Below, piece by piece: positions 1 to 6,771 of a stretch of 16,809 nucleotides of DNA. Each line of letters starts with the position of its first letter. The first letter of the stretch is position 1. The position numbers and the translations under genes are program-made. Source of the DNA: Muribaculaceae bacterium (GTDB lineage Bacteria > Bacteroidota > Bacteroidia > Bacteroidales > Muribaculaceae); contig JAFLTK010000240.1 in NCBI GenBank assembly GCA_022511505.1, positions 1 through 16,809 of the forward strand, in the 5' to 3' direction. The notes under the pieces are model-generated. The model saw only the letters and a list, made by a program, of their open reading frames with translations, searched no databases and was not told the DNA's origin.

Positions 1-39
1 CGGCATGGTCGGCGCCTGAATCGGTTTCTTACCTCCCCG

Positions 40-1446
40 ATGTTTAACAAAAACCACACAAAATTGGATATACCAGACCCTCTTCCGGCCTTGGCATCGA
101 TTTTGCCCGGCCTCCCTATCGACGCAATCACTCTCGCGCTACAGTCGCCCCTGAGCGGTAGCGCCGCTGTCGCCATTATTGTGGCTGTCTTGTGCCTTTT
201 TTGCTCGGGATTTATCTCGGGAAGCGAGATTGCCTATTTCTCGCTGACCGAGCAGCAACTCGAGGACCTCGAGGATGAACCCGGGGGCGACCGCATCATC
301 AGCCTCCTCGCCCAGCCCGAGCGACTGCTGGCCACCATCCTGATTGCCAACAATCTTGTCAACGTGGCTATTGTCATCTTGCTGAATTTTGCCCTCGGAC
401 CGGTGTTTGAGGGGATGAGCGAGATTTTGAGTTTCATCATCCAGACGGTTCTGATGACATTTCTCATCTTGCTTTTCGGCGAGATTTTGCCAAAACTGTA
501 TGCCAACTATAATATCCTTGGCTGGGCGCGCATGGCCGCCGGGGGCGTGAAAGTGATGATGAAACTTTTCGCGCCGCTGTCGCGGTTGATGGTGATGAGT
601 ACCCCGATATTGAAAAAAGTCGTTTCCAAGCGCGAGGCGGGGCTGACGACCGATGACCTGGAGCAGGCGCTCGAAATCACGAGCGTGGCCACGGGCGACG
701 ACAAGCAGATGCTCGAGGGCATCTTGAAGTTTGGCGACAAGACGGCGGTCGAGATTATGACGCCGCGCGTCGACATGGAGGGGTTGCAGTTTAAGGACAG
801 TTTCACGACGGTGCTCGACACTGTCGTTCGCACCGGCTACTCGCGTCTGCCGGTGATGGGCGATACCGACGACGACATCCGCGGCATCCTCTATGCGCGC
901 GACCTGCTCCCCTACATCGACCTGCCCGACGCCGAGCGCGATGCCGTCGACTGGCACGGCCTGTTGCGCGAACCCTACTACGTCCCCGAGCAGCGCATGA
1001 TTGACGACCTGCTCGAGGATTTCCGCCGCCGCCACATCCATCTGGCAATCGTTGTCGACGAGTTTGGCGGAACCCAGGGGCTGGTCACGCTCGAGGATGT
1101 GCTCGAGGAGATTGTGGGCGACATCAATGACGAGTATGACGAGGTCGAAAAGACCTATCGCCGACTGCCCGACGACACGTTCATCTTTGAGGGGCGCACC
1201 GAGTTGGCCGACTTTTTCCACGTCACCGAACTCGACCCCGAGGACTATTCGGCCGTCACCGACGACTGCGAGACCTTGGCGGGAATGTTGCTCAACATCA
1301 AGGGCGATTTCCCCAAGGAAAAGGAGTCGATTGTCTACGGGCGCTGTCGGTTCCTGGTGCTTGACATTGAGAATCACCGCATTACGAGCGTGCGCGTCAA
1401 GGTGATGCCCGATGTTCAAGCAGATTCAAAACCCGCCGGCACATGA
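40..1446 (+). CDS. gldE: GldE-like CNNM/CBS/CorC-domain membrane protein
   Basis: 468 aa inner-membrane protein of the HlyC/CorC (CNNM) family, matching the Bacteroidetes GldE subgroup. An N-terminal DUF21/CNNM domain (about residues 40-190) has hydrophobic segments and the family motifs SGSEIAYFSL (about 60-69), NNLVN (104-108) and FGEILPK (146-152). Two CBS motifs follow (about 236-365, with TPRVDM at 241-246 and EFGGTQGLVTLEDVLEEIVG at 341-360). A CorC/HlyC transporter-associated domain ends the protein (about 375-460). CNNM relatives are linked to Mg2+ or Co2+ movement; GldE supports GldD in gliding bacteria, but many non-gliding Bacteroidales keep the pair, so the role here is not certain. 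The frame stays open to the window edge, so an earlier start is possible, but the ATG at 40 gives a normal length. The stop overlaps the gldD start (ATGA), implying translational coupling. Confidence 0.93.
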   Translation: MFNKNHTKLDIPDPLPALASILPGLPIDAITLALQSPLSGSAAVAIIVAVLCLFCSGFISGSEIAYFSLTEQQLEDLEDEPGGDRIISLLAQPERLLATILIANNLVNVAIVILLNFALGPVFEGMSEILSFIIQTVLMTFLILLFGEILPKLYANYNILGWARMAAGGVKVMMKLFAPLSRLMVMSTPILKKVVSKREAGLTTDDLEQALEITSVATGDDKQMLEGILKFGDKTAVEIMTPRVDMEGLQFKDSFTTVLDTVVRTGYSRLPVMGDTDDDIRGILYARDLLPYIDLPDAERDAVDWHGLLREPYYVPEQRMIDDLLEDFRRRHIHLAIVVDEFGGTQGLVTLEDVLEEIVGDINDEYDEVEKTYRRLPDDTFIFEGRTELADFFHVTELDPEDYSAVTDDCETLAGMLLNIKGDFPKEKESIVYGRCRFLVLDIENHRITSVRVKVMPDVQADSKPAGT

Positions 1447-2042
1447 AACGACTACTCTCCGCGGCTTTTGTCGCCACGTTAATGGCTGCCGCGGCCTGCA
1501 ACGGCGGCGGCGAGCAGATCGCCACTCCGCGGCCCACGGCCTACCCGCGCCTATCAGTCGCGCCGGCCCTGTACCACCCCCTCGATGCCGGGGGCGTCGC
1601 CCTCGAGGTCAATGATGCCACTACCGACTCGGTCTATCAGCGCGAGGCGTCGACGTGGGTCAATATCGTCTACCCGACCTACTGCAACGGCTCGACAATC
1701 TACCTGACCATCACGCCGGCTACCGCCGCGACCGTCGACGGCATCATCGACAACCGCCTGGAACGCATCGCCCTCAATCTGGGCGACTCAGAAGCCGAGG
1801 TGACCGAACTCGAGACCCCGACGGGATGGCAGTGCCGACTCGTCCGTGCCCTCAGCCCTACAATGACGCCGTTGCAGTTCATCGCTACCGGCCACGACCG
1901 CGTTGTCAGCGGGGCATACTATATCAGCGCCGCCGGCGACTCGGTTGCACCGCTTGTCAACGCCGTTGAGCGCGACATCCTTCATCTTCTGACTCAACTG
2001 TCCCCGCACAACTCGCTGCGCTCGCATGTACGGGGTTATTGA
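1443..2042 (+). CDS. gldD: GldD-like lipoprotein
   Basis: 199 aa lipoprotein. The N-terminus is a type II signal peptide with lipobox AAAC and acceptor Cys19. The mature start holds a Pro/Arg/Tyr-rich stretch (PRPTAYPRLSV, about 29-39) that corresponds to the PKPRGYxRI signature of GldD proteins. The region around 170-188 (GDSVAPLVNAVERDILHLL) resembles the conserved C-terminal end of the family. GldD is an outer-envelope lipoprotein needed for gliding in Flavobacterium; in gut Bacteroidales its function is not established. Position directly after gldE with an ATGA overlap strongly supports the call. Odd point: the last four codons and the stop lie inside a 37-base dispersed repeat, and the preceding residues (SLRSH) lie in similar GC-rich sequence, so the extreme C-terminus looks repeat-derived. 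Confidence 0.88.
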   Translation: MKRLLSAAFVATLMAAAACNGGGEQIATPRPTAYPRLSVAPALYHPLDAGGVALEVNDATTDSVYQREASTWVNIVYPTYCNGSTIYLTITPATAATVDGIIDNRLERIALNLGDSEAEVTELETPTGWQCRLVRALSPTMTPLQFIATGHDRVVSGAYYISAAGDSVAPLVNAVERDILHLLTQLSPHNSLRSHVRGY

Positions 2043-2063
2043 AATTATCATCGCTCCGCGATG
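2027..2063 (+). repeat. 37-base dispersed repeat, copy A, overlapping the gldD 3' end
   Basis: This segment matches the reverse complement of 16754-16790 at 34 of 37 positions by direct comparison. It carries the last four gldD codons and the stop, plus a small hairpin (TCATCG 2048-2053, loop CTCCG, CGATGA 2059-2064). The GC-rich bases just upstream (about 2010-2026) are similar in character to those beyond the other copy, so the full unit may be longer. A dispersed extragenic repeat is the simplest reading. Confidence 0.75.
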
Positions 2064-2216
2064 ACAACAACAACATCATCAACATCAACATTAACAACAT
2101 CAACAACATCAACGACAACAACATCAACGACATCAACGACATCAACGACAACAACAACATCAACAACATCAGCGACAACAACGACATCAACGACGACAAC
2201 AACAACATCATCATAA
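2061..2216 (+). repeat. AAC/ATC/GAC low-complexity tract with Thr/Ser-coding small frame
   Basis: About 150 bases made almost only of A, C and T/G in a strict three-base rhythm (AAC, ATC, GAC), with nested 9-base units such as CATCAACGA repeated in tandem at about 2122-2148. It fills the whole gldD-transferase gap. In the gldD reading frame it forms an ATG-to-TAA frame (2061-2216) for 51 residues, nearly all Thr or Ser, whose stop abuts the transferase ATG. The next frame reads Asn/Ile/Asp without a stop. No evidence shows that it is translated; as a protein it would resemble an O-glycosylatable linker. Base composition is unlike both neighbours. Confidence 0.85.
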
Positions 2217-2789
2217 ATGACACCCATCATAACAACCTATACCGTAGGGCCGGCGACGGTCTACCGTGCCGAGTTTGTTGACGACGAGGCGGTCCCTCCG
2301 GGGCCCGAGGCGCTCTCGCGACGCCGCGAGCGCGCCACCGTCAATATGATAATCAGCGAGATATTCGGCCCCGACGCCTCGGTTGAGCATGCTCCCGACG
2401 GCTCGCCGCGCATTGCCGGCATCCATAATCCGCCATTCATATCTATCTCCCACTCGGCGCGTTATGCCGTCATCGCCACATGCCCCACGGCTCGCGTTGG
2501 CATAGACATCGAGCATTGGCGCAACTCGCTGATGAAAGTCGCGTCGCGATTTTTGACGCCGGCCGAGGCCGAGGTCTACAACTCGGGGCGCCTGCTGCTG
2601 AGCGCATGGGCCATCAAAGAAGCATTGTATAAGGTGGCCGAGACGCGACCGGGACGCACGCTTATCGACATGCCTTTGCCGGCCGGCGCGGGCGTGGAGC
2701 GCGTGGTCATCGACAACCGTTCGGTCAAAATAATTCTGATTGAGAGCACAGCCGATACCTGCATGGCGCTGGCCATCGACGAGGGCTAA
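2217..2789 (+). CDS. 4'-phosphopantetheinyl transferase superfamily protein (Sfp type)
   Basis: 190 aa cytoplasmic enzyme predicted to move the 4'-phosphopantetheine arm from coenzyme A to a Ser of a carrier protein. The Sfp-type signatures are present in order: SISHS at 76-80, GIDIE at 95-99 (metal ligands Asp97 and Glu99), and WAIKEALYK at 131-139 with Lys134/Glu135. The DGSPRI segment (61-66) fits the usual region before the histidine loop. The start is fixed by a TAA immediately before the ATG in the same frame. In Bacteroidetes such a gene commonly sits beside gldE/gldD. No Shine-Dalgarno is seen, as is usual in this phylum; the upstream leader is the A/C-rich tract. Whether the carrier is fatty-acid ACP or another protein cannot be told from the window, and no carrier or synthase gene is nearby. 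It converges with the next gene across 19 bases. Confidence 0.9.
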   Translation: MTPIITTYTVGPATVYRAEFVDDEAVPPGPEALSRRRERATVNMIISEIFGPDASVEHAPDGSPRIAGIHNPPFISISHSARYAVIATCPTARVGIDIEHWRNSLMKVASRFLTPAEAEVYNSGRLLLSAWAIKEALYKVAETRPGRTLIDMPLPAGAGVERVVIDNRSVKIILIESTADTCMALAIDEG

Positions 2790-2808
2790 GGGATTGCCGG
2801 AGCGGCGG

Positions 2809-3804
2809 TCAGCGCGTGACCTTGACGGCGGCGGCGATGTCGCGCCCGCGATAGATTTGCGCGCCGAGCGAGTCAACCACCACATAAAACGGCACCTGCG
2901 GCGGCAAGAAATTTTCCATCGTGCGGTTGCCGGCCATTCCGGGCAGCCACACGCGCGACCAGCGGGCGGTATCGGCGGCGATGGTCCGTGCCCACGTAGC
3001 GCTATCGCCTACCATGAACATTTCCAACACTTTGACTCGCGGCATTCGGGCGACGCGGGCAAGCGAGTCGCGCCCGGAGTAATTGGTATTGTCGGCAAAC
3101 GCAAAGAGCGTCACGCGGCTGTCGTGGCAAGTCCATGCCAATGTTGTGTCGCCCGGGACTTTGAACACGATGAAGTCGGGGACGGTAGCGGCCGTGGCGC
3201 TGACCTGCTGCTGGAGGAGGTCGCCGTGGGCCAGAAGCAGGGGGGTGAACGCGTCGCGGTCGATCAAATTGCGGAGCGAGTCGGCCCTGAGGGGGTTGGC
3301 GCGCAGGTCGGAAATCATCAGCAAGAGGGCGGCCGAGGCGGGCGACGCCGGGTGGTTGCCTAGAAATTCGGCAATCGAGCCGTTGATGACCTCGCCGCGA
3401 TGGCTGCGTAGCGGGGCAACGTTGGCCGTGAACCATTCGGCGAGCAAGCGCGAGGGCTCGTTGCCCTTGGCCTCGACGGCACCGGTCGCGGGGTTCTGTT
3501 TCAGCGTGATTTTATCGCCGTTGGCCGCCAAGACCAGCGCGATGCGTCCCTCGCCGGGGCGGAAGATTTCGACCCCGGTCAGGTTGTCGGCAAAACCGGT
3601 CATGGTGAAACGACCACCGCCGTCGGTGGTCAGTTGCTCGACCTGAAACTGACCGTTGGTCGACAGATATGCGACCTCAACGGGGCCGTCGGCATAGCCT
3701 TCAATCCGGCCCTCGATGGTAAACGAGTCTTTGCCGCCACACGATACCGCCAGCGTCAAGGCGGCAATAGCGGCCATTATTTTTATTGTAATACCTTGGT
3801 TCAT
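2809..3804 (-). CDS. DUF4369-type lipoprotein with thioredoxin-like domain lacking CxxC
   Basis: 331 aa. A type II signal peptide (lipobox LAVSC, Cys22) predicts a lipid-anchored envelope protein. Residues about 27-120 look like the DUF4369 beta-sandwich that often precedes thioredoxin-like domains in Bacteroidetes lipoproteins (opening FTIEGRIEGY, then GRFTMTGF). The C-terminal part (about 215-331) has a thioredoxin-like layout: a VTLFAFAD strand, and a PFYVVVDSLGAQIYRG segment near the end that corresponds to the cis-Pro strand region. The usual CxxC after the first strand is missing (AFADNTNY instead), so redox activity is unlikely and a structural or binding role is inferred. It lies 60 bases downstream of another lipoprotein gene on the same strand and is probably co-transcribed with it; a 12-bp palindrome sits in that gap. 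Confidence 0.8.
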   Translation of the reverse strand: MNQGITIKIMAAIAALTLAVSCGGKDSFTIEGRIEGYADGPVEVAYLSTNGQFQVEQLTTDGGGRFTMTGFADNLTGVEIFRPGEGRIALVLAANGDKITLKQNPATGAVEAKGNEPSRLLAEWFTANVAPLRSHRGEVINGSIAEFLGNHPASPASAALLLMISDLRANPLRADSLRNLIDRDAFTPLLLAHGDLLQQQVSATAATVPDFIVFKVPGDTTLAWTCHDSRVTLFAFADNTNYSGRDSLARVARMPRVKVLEMFMVGDSATWARTIAADTARWSRVWLPGMAGNRTMENFLPPQVPFYVVVDSLGAQIYRGRDIAAAVKVTR

Positions 3805-3823
3805 CGACAGTTATTTAAGTTCA

Positions 3824-3835
3824 TTTCCCGGGAAA
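3824..3835. other. 12-bp perfect palindrome between two lipoprotein genes
   Basis: TTTCCCGGGAAA lies 20 bases upstream of the DUF4369 lipoprotein start. It has no loop, so it suits a dimeric protein site better than a terminator. No -7 box is obvious next to it, so function is unproven. Confidence 0.3.
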
Positions 3836-3864
3836 GCATTTCGAGAAGTCACAGGAAAGCAGAA

Positions 3865-4389
3865 TCATTTCTTGTCGAGAAATTCAGTACCGCCAATCGA
3901 GAAAGCGATGACAGCGCTGTCGGCAGTGTAGACCGTGACACCGGCGTTATAATAGATGCCGTCGTCAAATTGCTGCCAGGCCTCGTTTTTCAAAATTTCA
4001 TCCTCGCGGGTTCCGATTCTGATACCGTCGGCGGTCACCACGTCCGGCTCAACATCGGGCCCCACTTGCAGATAGCCGATTGAGCGGAATCCGCCGGTAG
4101 TCATCACCTCGTCGTCGCCAAGGTAGAAACTGAACAGCGACTCGCCCGTGTGCTCATTGACAACACGGTCATACAGACCCTCGACCGCCTCGGGAATCTC
4201 TGCCAACGTCATTCCAAGCTTGACCGGCCCCACGCCGAGCGAGTCTATCAAAAAGCCGTCAATCTCAGGGATAATCAGCGTGCTGTCGGGCGCAATCTCG
4301 AGTCTTGCCTTCTGCTCACAGCAACCGCCGCAAAACGCCGCCGCCAGCAATACCGGCATCAATCCTACCAAAATTCTCAACTGTTTCAT
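3865..4389 (-). CDS. Hypothetical lipoprotein
   Basis: 174 aa from the ATG at 4389. It begins MKQLRILVGLMPVLLAAAFC, a lipoprotein signal peptide with lipobox AAFC and acceptor Cys20; two further cysteines follow closely (CGGCC). The mature part is acidic and small, with short phrases such as GPVKLGMTLAEIP and GIRIGTREDEIL that resemble the repeated start of domains reading x-G-h-x-h-G-T/M at two sites, possibly two copies of one fold. I do not recognise the family. A longer reading from an ATG at 4419 is rejected because the promoter predicts transcription starting at about 4390, leaving almost no leader. The downstream lipoprotein gene is probably in the same transcript. Confidence 0.72.
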   Translation of the reverse strand: MKQLRILVGLMPVLLAAAFCGGCCEQKARLEIAPDSTLIIPEIDGFLIDSLGVGPVKLGMTLAEIPEAVEGLYDRVVNEHTGESLFSFYLGDDEVMTTGGFRSIGYLQVGPDVEPDVVTADGIRIGTREDEILKNEAWQQFDDGIYYNAGVTVYTADSAVIAFSIGGTEFLDKK

Positions 4390-4396
4390 AACACCA

Positions 4397-4428
4397 CAAA
4401 AGTAATCATTTTCTCCCATTTAAACAAA
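4397..4428 (-). promoter_or_regulatory. Bacteroidetes promoter for the 174-aa lipoprotein
   Basis: Read on the minus strand: TTTG (4425-4428), 20 bases, then TACTTTTG (4397-4404), an exact fit to the TTTG-N19-21-TAnnTTTG form. The predicted start of RNA is near 4390, right at the ATG at 4389, so the transcript would be leaderless or nearly so. It is divergent from the rnpB promoter. Confidence 0.75.
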
Positions 4429-4445
4429 TCGCCCCGTCACGGGAA

Positions 4446-4477
4446 TTTGGTGGAACGACAGAAAGGTTGTATCTTTG
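4446..4477 (+). promoter_or_regulatory. rnpB promoter
   Basis: TTTG (4446-4449), 20 bases, then TATCTTTG (4470-4477) fits the Bacteroidetes sigma-ABfr consensus. The RNA would begin near 4482-4485, where the 5' strand of the RNase P P1 helix begins, so promoter and RNA end support each other. Confidence 0.85.
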
Positions 4478-4481
4478 CAAG

Positions 4482-4886
4482 CGGTGACAACACGGCCGCG
4501 GCAGTCGGTCGCTTGCCGACGCATGAGCGGCAAGAGGAAAGTCCGGGCAACGCAGAGCGCCATACTTTCTAACAGAAAGCTATCGGCAACGGTAGATTAA
4601 CGTGACAGAAAACGACCGCCCGACGCGTCGGGTAAGGGTGAAAAGGTGAGGTAAGAGCTCACCGGCCGCGATAGCGATATTGCGGGCCGCACGACTTATG
4701 GGTTGCAAGGCCAAGTATACCGGCATTTAAGGATTGCTCGTCCATTGCCGAGGGGTAGGCTGCTGAAGCCGGCAGGCAACTGTCGGTTTAGATAAATGAC
4801 CGACCGACGGGTTAACCCCCTTCGCGGGGAAGTGGCCACGTCGACATAACCCGGCTTATCGTCGCGACCGTGCCGTCACCGTTTTT
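4482..4886 (+). ncRNA. rnpB: RNase P RNA
   Basis: Catalytic RNA of RNase P, which trims the 5' leader from tRNA precursors. The diagnostic P4 strands are both present: GAGGAAAGTCCGGGC (4534-4548) and ACATAACCCGGCTTAT (4844-4859). The closing P1 helix can be paired by eye: CGGTGAC (4482-4488) with GTCACCG (4875-4881), then CACGG (4491-4495) with CCGTG (4868-4872). TAGATAAATGACCG (4790-4803) is the other expected late conserved block. Five T residues (4882-4886) follow P1 and may serve in termination. About 400 nt is normal for the bacterial type A RNA. The last 50 bases before position 4881 are repeated exactly at 6681-6730, so the gene appears to be the target of an insertion that kept the RNA intact. 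Confidence 0.96.
4831..4880 (+). repeat. Left direct repeat (attL-like), 3' end of functional rnpB
   Basis: Identical to 6681-6730 over all 50 bases. If extended to 4895, only two of 65 positions differ (4881 G against T, 4893 G against A). It contains the P4 3' strand and the P1 3' strand of RNase P RNA and the palindrome GTGGCCAC (4832-4839). Confidence 0.93.
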
Positions 4887-4903
4887 ATTGCTGCCAATCT
4901 CTC

Positions 4904-6676
4904 ATGAAAAAAATTTCGCTGACTTCCTCTCAGTTCCTATCGATACTGCTTTTGGCGGTATCGACTATAGGCTTTCTTGTCTGGAACCTCAACTTAGGTT
5001 ATCAAGCCGATGACTGGTGGTACAAACATTATTGCCCTAATGAAAGCGAAGTAAGAACAGACTCGGTTTGGCGTGATTTTTACACAATCTCACAACCTGA
5101 GATAACGACCTTTGACCAAGCCCTAAAATCTATACAACATCATAACACTTACTGGAATAATAGTCGATTGGGCAATGCGTTGATGTTTATCTCTGTTCTG
5201 TTCCCCAAATGGGTAACCGACATTTTTCACGCGGCAATGGTTTTGTTAATGATGTGGAGTCTGGCACGTCTCTCGTCGGGACGACGATGGATTAACCACC
5301 CGTTACGCCTGGCTGCCATTACATTGTTTGTCTGGGTTGGCTGGCCATGGTGGGACCTTAAAGGATCAAGTGATTTTTTCTTTAACTACGTATGGTCAGC
5401 AGCGTCTGTATTGTATTTTTGTGTACTGTTTGAGAACACAACAAGCCGATCATCATGGAGATATATAGCTTGGACAAGTTTTGTTGGGTTCATTGCTTCA
5501 ATGATTCACGAAGGTGTCACTTTGCCTTTTTTAATTGGCATAGTTGGTTATATAGTTCTGCCATACTTGATTGGCAACCGGTATCCGCAACTTAAGCGTC
5601 CATGCCTTGGACAGATCATTGGCGCATCTACAATGGTCATCGGTGTTCTGATAATTACAGTATTTAGCCCCGCATTTATGTCCCGTTTCAACGACTATGA
5701 CTATTCAACTATAGGCTGGATTTATTTTGTAATGTGTTACGTAATAAAACTATATTTTATCTATGCCGGTTTTATTATAGCACTCTGGTTAGGACTAAAA
5801 CGCGGGTGGAAATGGTTCAAAAATGCCATCGCAAGAAACATTTTGATGATTTTGGCTACCACCGGAGGCATTGTACTTTATTTATATACCGGTTTAGGTT
5901 GGACAAGAGCAGCATGGGCAATATATATGGCGTCAACTGTTCTATTAGTTCGCGGTGTCGGAAGTTTGGATTTATTTAACCGGAGACCTCGACTATCACT
6001 TACACTTGCAACTGTTGGCACTATTCTTTCTATCGGATTCTTTATCAACCTGTGTACCGTTCAGCATAAACGAACTGACGAAATTAACCGTCTACGTGTT
6101 GAGATTGCAGCAGACCCAAAAATAGGAATTTATTATGCTGATGTTTCTTATGCACCCGACCCATGGTGGCTTTGGGGGATGTCACTACGTGCTATCTCAA
6201 GTTATAAATATATCGATGAAATATGGCGCATGCAATACAATCACGTGCCCAATGACGGTTATTTAGTCCTGCCAACAAAGTATCGGGGAGTTCCACTCGA
6301 CTCGTTACCGATAGCGCCTGGAACTGCCCGCCTGAAAGGTGTTTACCCATTCTATTTTGAAGAACTGAGTGAATCACTCGATTCCGCTTCACTTCCCCAT
6401 TTCAGAAATTATTTTGTTACATTCCGCTTTCCCGAGGAGACATCCCCTTTTGTCAAATACAGTCCTATATCAGTGGGACGTTTAGTGTGGCATCCAATGG
6501 GTAAGTATAACGACGTATCAACAGGATATCGATTTAATATTTTACCGGTTACAGTTACCCCTGAATTGCGAGCCTCCGGACTTGTGAAACATGACACTAA
6601 GATGATCATTGTCTATACTTTTAATCTTACTGCTCAATCACTTAACGGTATGTTACCTGTTTCGATTGACCTTTGA
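4904..6676 (+). CDS. Multi-pass membrane protein, GT-C/DUF6056-like
   Basis: 590 aa polytopic membrane protein. About eleven hydrophobic segments are visible (roughly 11-30, 105-123, 134-150, 160-177, 186-206, 208-224, 236-256, 270-298, 311-329, 335-351, 364-384), followed by a soluble tail of about 200 residues. The first outside loop has an Asp pair (DDWWY, 36-40), followed by NNSRLGN (85-91), GSSDFFFNYVWS (154-165) and an His-Glu pair (202-203). These resemble GT-C glycosyltransferases of the GtrII/DUF6056 kind, which use polyprenyl-linked sugars, with an acidic motif in the first loop. The predicted role, surface-glycan modification, is inference. The gene is strikingly AT-rich, starts 22 bases after the rnpB P1 helix with no promoter of its own visible, and is the sole cargo between the rnpB repeats. 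Confidence 0.75.
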   Translation: MKKISLTSSQFLSILLLAVSTIGFLVWNLNLGYQADDWWYKHYCPNESEVRTDSVWRDFYTISQPEITTFDQALKSIQHHNTYWNNSRLGNALMFISVLFPKWVTDIFHAAMVLLMMWSLARLSSGRRWINHPLRLAAITLFVWVGWPWWDLKGSSDFFFNYVWSAASVLYFCVLFENTTSRSSWRYIAWTSFVGFIASMIHEGVTLPFLIGIVGYIVLPYLIGNRYPQLKRPCLGQIIGASTMVIGVLIITVFSPAFMSRFNDYDYSTIGWIYFVMCYVIKLYFIYAGFIIALWLGLKRGWKWFKNAIARNILMILATTGGIVLYLYTGLGWTRAAWAIYMASTVLLVRGVGSLDLFNRRPRLSLTLATVGTILSIGFFINLCTVQHKRTDEINRLRVEIAADPKIGIYYADVSYAPDPWWLWGMSLRAISSYKYIDEIWRMQYNHVPNDGYLVLPTKYRGVPLDSLPIAPGTARLKGVYPFYFEELSESLDSASLPHFRNYFVTFRFPEETSPFVKYSPISVGRLVWHPMGKYNDVSTGYRFNILPVTVTPELRASGLVKHDTKMIIVYTFNLTAQSLNGMLPVSIDL

Positions 6677-6680
6677 GAGT

Positions 6681-6730
6681 AGTGGCCACGTCGACATAAC
6701 CCGGCTTATCGTCGCGACCGTGCCGTCACC
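6681..6730 (+). repeat. Right direct repeat (attR-like), orphan copy of the rnpB 3' end
   Basis: An exact copy of 4831-4880, starting 4 bases after the membrane-protein stop, followed by a T-run (6731-6736). The upstream parts of RNase P RNA are absent here, so it cannot be a second functional gene. Confidence 0.93.
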
Positions 6731-6771
6731 TTTTTTATTGCTACCCAAGACTATACCGAAATTCAGGGAGG

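Larger units (their letters stand above)
4831..6730 (+). mobile_element. Putative rnpB-anchored integrated cassette (1850-bp unit)
   Basis: Exact 50-base direct repeats at 4831-4880 and 6681-6730 bound a segment whose only gene is AT-rich and unlike its neighbours. Spot counts show 14 of 60 G+C in 5701-5760 and 43 of 60 in 901-960. The left repeat completes rnpB; the right repeat is an orphan copy of the RNA's 3' end. This is the arrangement left by site-specific integration at the 3' end of an RNA gene. No integrase, excisionase or relaxase is inside, so it is either a cassette moved in trans or a remnant of a larger island. Mobility is inferred, not shown. Confidence 0.6.

Noticed and set aside
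1..47. Possible end of an upstream gene (frame reading to TAA at 45-47, or to TGA at 17-19)
   Set aside because: Only about 14 codons are visible and neither matches a known ending such as the SSB DDLPF tail, so no gene is called.
139..1419. A 426-codon open frame on the minus strand opposite gldE
   Set aside because: It is the mirror of a GC-rich real gene with clear CNNM/CBS motifs; the antisense protein has no signal or domain and its composition (His/Gln/Asp-rich) is typical of shadow frames.
2039..2281. Asn/Ile/Asp-rich frame through the low-complexity tract
   Set aside because: It needs a TTG start inside gldD and runs out of frame into the transferase; the Thr/Ser frame is bounded better by ATG and TAA.
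2790..2808. Terminator between the convergent transferase and lipoprotein genes
   Set aside because: The 19-base gap shows no convincing stem with a T-run.
6681..6736. Second RNase P RNA gene
   Set aside because: Only the last 50 bases are present; the P4 5' strand and all of the specificity domain are missing.
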